The notes under the pieces: model-generated | The model's database searches: none | Seen by the model: the letters and a program-made list of their open reading frames with translations, nothing else | Told to the model about the DNA's origin: nothing | Position numbers and translations under genes: made by a program | Part shown: piece after piece, positions 57,091-64,000 of the stretch | Layout: the number at the start of each line of letters is the position of its first letter | Numbering within the stretch: position 1 is the stretch's first letter | From: Mytilus trossulus | Taxonomy: Eukaryota; Mollusca; Bivalvia; Mytilida; Mytilidae | Direction: 5' to 3' | Assembly: GCF_036588685.1 (NCBI RefSeq) | Contig: NC_086386.1 | Coordinates: 19,054,931 to 19,118,930, forward strand | Length of the DNA stretch: 64,000 bases

Positions 57091-57722
57091 GGAATAAATA
57101 AATAACTTATCACGATAATGGTTTGAAAGGTCAAGTAAATAAACTACACTGGACTGCCAAGAAAGGTTGTCAAGTCTCCATTTGTTTGTCCCATGCAAAC
57201 CTGTAATGCGAACACAAGATGTGGCTCACCTCTCGGCAGGTTCAAAAGATTATTAAACTTCTTCAAAAAGTTACTGGTGTTATTAATCTGGAGCTGAGTA
57301 CAACGCAGATAAAGAAAACATGCAAAAAGTAGATGGATACCTACCCATGTTCGCAGGGTTGGCAATGCGGGCATTTCACATGGTATCTAAAACCATTCTA
57401 TCTGCTTGGGTATTGGAGACTTCATTGCTTTGGGTGGTGACCGTGTACCCGTCTACAAGGTATTGGGATCATGATTTTACCTGAAACTTGGTGGATGCGT
57501 TTGAAATTTTTAGATATTTTAATTCTGGTATCTATCATGAGTTTATTTGTACAGTGAATCCCCCGTAACGATCTCTACCTCAAACCCTAAAAACGCCCGA
57601 TACACCAATGGTGATGGACTTTACTTGAGGCGTGCACGTGGTCAGCAACGACAAAGCCAGTCTGATATTAGGTGCCACCAGTACCTATAAAGATACCCCT
57701 CCTAGATATGCTCCTGTAAATA
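57091..57722 (+). pseudogene. Unrecognised last gene of the element, decayed
   Basis: Begins near a damaged junction motif (AATAAATAAATAAC at 57094) and ends at the TAA inside TAAATAAATG at 57717. Coding-like stretches include DFIALGGDRVPVYKVLG (57418-57470) and NARYTNGDGLYLR (57594-57630). Several stops. I do not recognise it. Confidence 0.35.
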
Positions 57723-57726
57723 AATG
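57717..57726 (+). promoter_or_regulatory. Gene-junction TAAATAAATG: last gene end
   Basis: The ATG (57724-57726) opens only a few codons (MND) before a stop, so here the site acts at most as a terminator or marks a lost gene. Confidence 0.45.
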
Positions 57727-57884
57727 AATGATTGAGATTCTGGGTACCGGCAACTAAAGATTTCTACCTTCTTTCTCTGATCAGACATACCTTGTGTTTA
57801 GTATGTGGCTTTTTTCTCTTTTCTTTCACAAAGGCACATTGGTAAGTAATAATTCAAGGTCAAATTGGCAAAATGATAATAAAT
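57727..57884. other. Short spacer between the last gene and the right array
   Basis: No gene. TTTTTCTCTTTTCTTTCAC and AATTCAAGGTCAAATTGGC lead into the first, degenerate array monomer. Confidence 0.5.
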
Positions 57885-59977
57885 AATAGGTAATGGTCTA
57901 AGGGACAATGGGTCAAAAGGTTTAGGTGGGACAACTCATGGTTTGTCCTCACCATGCATGGATCCAAAGTTAGATTTAAAAAAAATGCCGTACCCCAAAT
58001 TTTAAAAGAGTGTAAAAAATTCCCTACGGCAATACTTTTTTAGCCACTAGGTGGAAATGGTAGGTAATGGACTAGGGTCCAATGGGCCAAAAGGTCCAGG
58101 TGGGACAACTCATAGTTTGTCTTCACCATAGGTCCGAACTTAGGTCTTAAGGGTCAAACATGCCTACCCCAAAATTTTCAAAAGTCGGTCAAAAATTCCC
58201 TACGGCAATACTTTTTTACCCACTAGGTGCAAATGATAGGTAAGGGTCTAAGGTCAAATGGGTCAAAAGGTCCAGGTGGGACAACTCATGGTTTGTCCTC
58301 AACATGGGTCCAAAGTTAGAATTTAAAAAATTGCCTTACCTCAATTTTTAAAAGGGTTTGAAAAATTTCCTACGGCAATACTTTTTCAGCCACTAGGTGG
58401 AAATGGTAGGTAATGGACTAGGGTCCAATGGGCCAAAAGGTCCAGGTGGGACACCTCATAGTTTGTCTTCACCATAGGTCCGAACTTAGGTCTTAAGGGT
58501 CAAACATGCCTACCCCAAAATATTCAAGAGTCGGTCAAAAATTCCCTACGGCAATACTTTTTTACCCACTAGGTGCAAATGATAGGTAAGGGTCTAAAGT
58601 CCAATGGGTCAAAAGGTCCAGGTGGGACAACTCATGGTTTGTCCTCAACATGGGTCCAAAGTTAGAATTTAAAAAATTGCCTTACCTCAATTTTTAAAAG
58701 AGTTTGAAAAATTTCCTACGGCAATACTTTTTCAGCCACTAGGTGGAAATGGTAGGTAATGGACTAGGGTCCAATGGGCCAAAAGGTCAAGGTGGGACAA
58801 CTCATAGTTTGTCTTCACCATAGGTCCGAACTTAGGTCTTAAGGGTCAAACATGCCTACCCCAAAATTTTCAAAAGTCGGTCAAAAATTCCCTACGGCAA
58901 AACTTTTTTACCCACTAGGTGCAAATGATAGGTAAGGGTCTTAGGTCCAATGGGTCAAAAGGTCCAGGTGGGACAACTCATGGTTTGTCCTCAACATGGG
59001 TCCAAAGTTAGAATTTAAAAAATTGCCTTACCTCAATTTTTAAAAGGGTTTGAAAAATTTCCTACGGCAATACTTTTTCAGCCACTAGGTAGAAATGGTA
59101 GGTAATGGACTAAGGTCCAATGGGCCAAAAGGTCCAGGTGGGACAACTCATAGTTTGTCTTCACCATAGGTCCGAACTTAGGTCTTAAGGGTCAAACATG
59201 CCTACCCCAAAATTTTCAAAAGTCGGTCAAAAATTCCCTACGGCAATACTTTTTTACCCACTAGGTGCACATGATAGGTAAGGGTCTAAGGTCCAATGGG
59301 TCAAAAGGTCCAGGTTGGAAAATTTCACCATAGGTCCAAAAGTAGATTATTTCTATAAATTGCCAATTTATATTTCCCGTGCACACCATACATTAAGTAC
59401 AACAAATAAACCTTTCGTTTAATCAAATATGAGCGCCTTCCGCTTGTTCAGAAGTAGAATCTTTTGTCAAAACAAATTTGTTTGACAAAAAAATAGCAAA
59501 GCACGAGTGCAATTTTCTATTCTTGTAATGCAAAACTATTGATACTTTTTTGGGAACTACTTGACAGGATGCCGAGACTATGGAAAGCTATTTCCTAAAA
59601 AATCACAAAATTGATTTCTTATGGAAAAGTCGATGTTATGTAGCAACAATTTTGCCAGCATTTAAATAAGTGTATAGTTATTTACTATTCTTCATACACT
59701 ATTTAAAATTGCGCGCAGTACGCTGTTTGGTATATGAAAAGCGAATAAAGTAATGAACAGGAAATTACATGTATTGTTAATTTGAAGAAAAAAAACATTT
59801 AATAGTGTCTTCGGCTGCTCACTCATATATAAAAACAGATTATTTTGTGATTATATGATTGATAAAAACATTTAAAGTACGTTTGAATCTTATGCAACTT
59901 TTGGGTTTATAGACATATCTGAAAACTGGCTGCTAGCGTAGTGGCTGCTAGCGAGTGGCTGCTAGCTTGAGCCTGGT
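57885..59977 (-). repeat. Right terminal inverted repeat with satellite array
   Basis: The reverse complement of the left end. The outer ~640 bases match 43741-44340 closely, ending GCTAGCTTGAGCCTGGT. The array again has nearly nine monomers with GGTCCAGGTGGGA spaced alternately 176 and 170 bases (346-base dimers). TTCC(C)TACGGCAATACTT recurs in each. The innermost monomer resembles the left-arm type more than its right-arm neighbours. Confidence 0.9.
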
Positions 59978-59986
59978 GACATTTCA
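59978..59986 (+). repeat. Right target-site duplication GACATTTCA
   Basis: Nine bases directly after the right terminal inverted repeat, identical to 43732-43740. The next base (A) also matches the first base of the left terminus, so the length could be read as 9 or 10. Confidence 0.85.
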
Positions 59987-62724
59987 AATATGATATGTTC
60001 AAATACGCCTTAAAATTCGATTTTCTTTTAAATATTTTGTGTGTTTTGTCTAATTATTCAGACCATCATTAACCTATTTTCTTAATAGAGACTTTTATTA
60101 TAAAAATCATCTGTATTATCTTATTGAGTTGAAGGAGCCAGAATTTGGTTTCCAAAATATTTAACCGACTTGGCAGCATTGCTGTTAAAAGATAAAATTG
60201 GAAATATAAAATTAGTTTCTTATTCGTATAATTTCGATACTGTACGCGTATTTCACTTTTTGCAGTGGCTAAAATATGAAATATCAAATGAAATATTCCA
60301 AGATTCTTCCTTTCCTTTTTTTTACCTTGACGTTTTCATTCCTTCTGTAGACAAGTCTACACATCAATAAGCTCATCCAAAATAGCCTCTATACTACAAG
60401 GTATAATTTACCTTTCCTTCGAAATTGTTTCCATTCCGATGTTACTTGTTGATTCTGAATCTTATATCACATTATACTTTGTAAATCATTGTATTGAAAC
60501 TTTGTTTTGTTTAATTTAAGATGTAAATATTCCAGCCTCGAATCTAAAAGAAATCATCCCAAATTTGTCTTAAGTGTTCGTCTATAGCTCAGTGAATAGT
60601 TTTTTATGTTGTGTTAGTGTTGTTTGTCTTTCATTTTTAGCCATGACGGTTGCTTGTTTATTTCGACTTATGAGTTTGAATATCCCTTTCATATCTTTAG
60701 CCTCTCTTTTGATATTCAGACAATGTTGTGTGTCTAGTTTGATTACCATTTTTTACCTATTTCTGTTGTGTTATAAATGAAAATAGTCTGTACATAGGTC
60801 ATGTTAAATACAATCAGTTTTGATTCAAAGACATTACCCCATAGATTCAAAAGTAGTGTTAACAAATTGCATAATCAACCGATGCTTCCCATACAGCACA
60901 CTTAGAACAAAATGAAAAGCCAAATAAAATAAAACCGATTCAATGTGAAGATTAAAAGATGTAAGCTCAAAACTAAGTTGAGCTATATCACACAGAGAGA
61001 CTCCATTCTACAATATTGAATCTTGCATTTCCCGAAGAGTAGCGATCTTGCAATGTTATAAAGTCCTATTCTTAGCACAAGTAATTGATCATCTAGATAA
61101 CAAGTTTGTTTCTCCCAATTAGACAGTCAAAGTGTATGCTCTTCAAATGAAAAGTACGATCACACCAACAACGATTGCTAGGTACTTCAAAATAGTTTGT
61201 ATCTATACGTGATGTATTTGAAATTATGCAGCACAAGTAGAGAACACATTTAAGAAGTCGAACGGTGTACCCAGAAACTGGTTTATCAATAAAAAAAAAG
61301 ATATATATTTTCACATAAAATTATCACATTGACATATAATTCTGGTCATAAGAAATTATTCCATCTATGAATAATGTATAAGTTACATTATTATACAATT
61401 CTATAGCTAGTAAATAATTGCATCACAAAATAAACTGTACAAAACATTTCTATATATATTAGACAGTCTTAGGTCCGAGAACACAATTAATTCGTAGTGC
61501 ATTTCTTTTAGAACATAAATGAAATGTAAAAAAATCCCACCTGCGCTTTCTCAATGAAATTTTTACAGTGTGTTGTACTACTTTTGGGACAAATCATATC
61601 AAAAATATAGAAAACTTCATCGCCTCTAACTCAAAATATGGACAATTTTGTGTTTAGAGTGTCTTGAAATCTTTTGACAGCTTCCGAAGTGCTAATTTTT
61701 AACCTTTTTCAGCTGGACCAAATCACTACTTTCCTGTAAAATTCTGGACCCAAATTTTTTTACAGTGTAGTTTCAACCCCCTACTTACAATTTGAGGCAT
61801 TAAACATGGAGAAATAAATTTGGAAGGGGTATAGAAATTATTGGCAAGTAACCCACTGTTAACACTAGGGACTATATTCGTGAACAACGAAAATCAAGGG
61901 ACGACAATTGTGGTCTCGGACCAGAATGATTGAAATGTTTAAGAAAGACTTAAATTCATGATTTTTATCTTTAAAGATTGTTCTTTTGGTACACAAATCT
62001 TACAAGTATTGCACAATTTCACAAATACCCACTAACAATATAAATACCACCCTTTTAGATAGGAAAAGAATATGTATTTACACAGTGATTTAAAATTAAT
62101 TGTTCAGAAACATGTCAAATGCAATTTCCGATTATTTTATTAACTAATTGGATGCCATTCTTAATGCCAGTAGAGGTCATATTTGAAAGATTCTAGGTCC
62201 CTTCTATATTATAATCAGATATATCGTATATTTAACCAAGGCTTTGCAGTTAGACGTTTTGATTTAATGTTTAGTGTTAAATGATCTGAAATGTATTGTA
62301 AAAACACTATTAACAATGAAACATTGCAATTTATCTATAATAAACCTTTTTTGGAACCGAAGGCAGTTTAGTAAAGGAAGAATGGAAGTTGGGTTTTTTC
62401 ATGAAGATTGGATGTAGTCTTTCAATGGAAATAACGGGATTGTTGGTGGTCAAGTTTGATTTGGCTTAGACCTATAAAAAAAACCCAGGAATATTAAATT
62501 TAAAAAAAGACATTAGAACAGAGAAGAAGTGAAAAAAGAGCACACAGTATAACGAAAAATGAACGTTTCAAATAAGAAGTAGTTAAATGACAGTTAAAGC
62601 ATTTTAAGCATTTTTTTCAAAACTATGGTGTAGAAAAAGTTTATGAATAAAATGTTTGAGTGAGATCAGAAAGGGTGGGAGGGTAATGTTATTATTCAAC
62701 GTGATATACTTCATGTCCGAAAAG
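59987..62724. other. Spacer between the Polinton-like element and the HSPA12 gene
   Basis: No exon recognised. It includes a direct copy of the RT 3' tail at 60595-60715 (TTTTTAGCCATGACGGTTGC). The right part should contain the 3' untranslated region of the HSPA12 gene on the minus strand. Confidence 0.5.
60595..60715 (+). repeat. Solo 3' tail of the RT retroelement
   Basis: GTTTGTCTTTCATTTTTAGC, CTTATGAGTTTGAATATCCC and CATATCTTTAGCCTCTC match 1660-1760. Confidence 0.7.
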
Positions 62725-63767
62725 TCAAACAAAACAATCAAGTTTTGTAGTGACTGCATGTTCACTATGCTGTGACTTTCCTTCAACAACAATTTCTGTT
62801 TGACCAAACGTCATCGATACAATAACATCCTCATCACAGCTTCGATACCGTTCTGGTATGTCAACTAAGATCTTGCCTAAATAGGTACAAGACTTGTCTG
62901 TCACATAGCGTGGATTTGGTTCGGTTGATCCGTATAGTTTTACAGACATCTTTGACATGTCTGCTCGTAATGGTTGCATCACTGTTGATCTTTTCTCGTT
63001 TAATGTTATGCTTTCCCCAATTTCGACAAGTTTATTGAAAGCGTCTTTGCATAGAAACGAACCTCCATGTCTCATCCATTTTGCTGGTGAATCGTCGTCG
63101 AAAAATGCTCTATACACTAACGTTCCGTATGTTCTATCACACTTTCTCGTAACAACACACGACGGATCATGTCCATATAGAACAGCCCCTTTCAGTACAG
63201 CAAGTCCAGCTTCATTTGGAACTATGATTGTATTTCCTGAAAATGTCTTATTGAACTCTTTTTTAAGTAAAGTATTTTCAGCAAAGCCTCCAACTATGAC
63301 CATATACGAAATGCTATCTACGTTCTTCAGAGTCGCCTCTACATGAACAATTATTTCTGAAATAACGGATATCATAAAACTTTCGACTTTTTTACTGGCA
63401 ATTCTTAATTTATTTTGACTCCTCAGTATAGCTTCCTTGTCATGCTTAGATTTTAAGTGTTCCGACAGATTTGTTTTATTTTTACTTGCAAAACTTTCAA
63501 CTAATGTCATAGGCAAATTCAATTTTAAGAAACCTCCATTTTTCCAGTTTCTTTTAGAGAGTTCTATATCCTTAGATAATTGGTGATAATCGTATGTACT
63601 TTTCAGGCGAAATTCATCCATGACGTTTTCTCCTACTAAAGATGTAAGATATTCAATGATGTTTTCATTGACTTTTTTACCGCCATGTGGGCCGCCAGAA
63701 GATAAACTAATTTGTTTAAATCGCTGTTCAGAAACCGTCTCCATTACTGTTATATCCACCGTACCAC
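62725..63767 (-). CDS. HSPA12-like HSP70 family protein, last exon (partial gene)
   Basis: Starts after a TTTTACAG acceptor, mid-codon, with GGTVDITVMETV, the second phosphate-binding loop of the HSP70/actin ATPase fold. It ends at TGA (62727-62725), encoding about 346 residues. Further hallmarks are SSGGPHGGKKVNE, YMVIVGGFAENTLLKKEF (adenosine-binding loop), PNEAGLAVLKGAVLYGHDP and KCDRTYGTLVYRAF. The HSPA12 subfamily lacks the standard HSP70 substrate-binding domain, and the sequence here ends in a short beta-rich tail, as in that subfamily. The N-terminal ATPase exons lie beyond the window's right edge. HSPA12-like genes are numerous in bivalves and linked to stress and immune responses. 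Confidence 0.85.
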
Positions 63768-64000
63768 CTGTAAAATATGATATCACTCAATTAATAACAA
63801 AACAAGAACTTTTTATATTATGTGATAACTGTATATAGTGCATTTGTAAAGGGTGACTAAAACCTCTAGATAATTGTTCTCCTTTAGTTAAATTAAACTT
63901 TTTGACTGTGTCATATTACTTTTGACTATGGTAAAAAGTCAATTAAGAACGCATTATTGCAAAATGAAATTGAGAAGTGCAAGTACTTTTGGTGCCTTTT
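63768..64000 (-). other. Intron of the HSPA12-like gene
   Basis: AT-rich sequence upstream (in transcript sense) of the last exon. No further exon is visible before the window ends. Confidence 0.6.

Larger units (their letters stand above)
43741..59977. mobile_element. Polinton/Maverick-type element, 16.2 kb, decayed
   Basis: The ends are inverted repeats starting ACCAGGCTCAAGCTAGCAGC, flanked by the direct duplication GACATTTCA (43732-43740 and 59978-59986). The interior encodes, all on +, fragments of protein-primed DNA polymerase B, adenain-type protease, fibre-like protein, packaging ATPase, minor virion protein and major capsid protein. This gene set defines the Polinton/Maverick lineage of virus-like transposons. 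The interior is visibly less AT-rich than the flanks. Every gene has stops and frameshifts. No retroviral-type integrase was found. Confidence 0.85.

Overview
The window looks like nuclear DNA of a bivalve mollusc, probably a mussel (Mytilidae). It is AT-rich and has short exons with GT/AG introns in long non-coding stretches. It is dense with dispersed repeats I recognise from mussel genomes, and it carries gene families that are expanded in bivalves (HSPA12-type HSP70, Mab-21/cGAS-like proteins). The organism is an inference from memory; nothing here names a species.

Layout. 1-3.9 kb holds repeats, including a 3' piece of a reverse-transcriptase (RT) retroelement. 4.0-8.6 kb and 16.1-19.4 kb hold two tandem three-exon genes on + for a GNAT acetyltransferase resembling histidine N-acetyltransferase; matching exons have identical lengths. 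21.8-35.1 kb on - is a 15-exon SLC5 (SGLT-type) sodium/solute cotransporter, 927 aa when spliced by my model. A second, damaged copy of its last exon lies at 13.5 kb, so the duplicated block carried both the acetyltransferase gene and the 3' end of the transporter gene. 36.7-38.3 kb is a hAT-like element with a large hairpin inside. 39.4-41.6 kb on - is an intact 718-aa Mab-21-domain (cGAS-like receptor family) protein with a helical-repeat C-terminus. 43.7-60.0 kb is one decayed 16.2-kb Polinton/Maverick-type element. 62.7-63.8 kb on - is the last exon of an HSPA12-like HSP70 gene that continues past the window.

The Polinton-like element is the most unusual part. Its ends are about 2.1-kb inverted repeats, mostly arrays of ~172-bp monomers in two alternating types. 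It is bounded by a 9-bp direct duplication (GACATTTCA), not the 6 bp usual for Polintons. On + I recognise, in order, protein-primed DNA polymerase B, an adenain-type cysteine protease, a fibre-like protein with a helical partner, a packaging ATPase, a minor virion protein, a double-jelly-roll-type major capsid protein and two more small genes. All are broken by stops and frameshifts, and I see no retroviral-type integrase. Several gene junctions share TAAATAAATG, where a polyadenylation-type AATAAA overlaps the next start codon. The polymerase is interrupted by a foreign 1.1-kb block and by a 5'-truncated LINE; the capsid gene is interrupted by a SINE-like repeat.

Host introns and spacers carry further structured elements: a TA-flanked 2-kb element that splits an older antisense RT relic, a 1.26-kb element with GTTATAAC palindrome arrays in its arms, a 1.24-kb element of degenerate CACGATC-type repeats, and several long hairpins.
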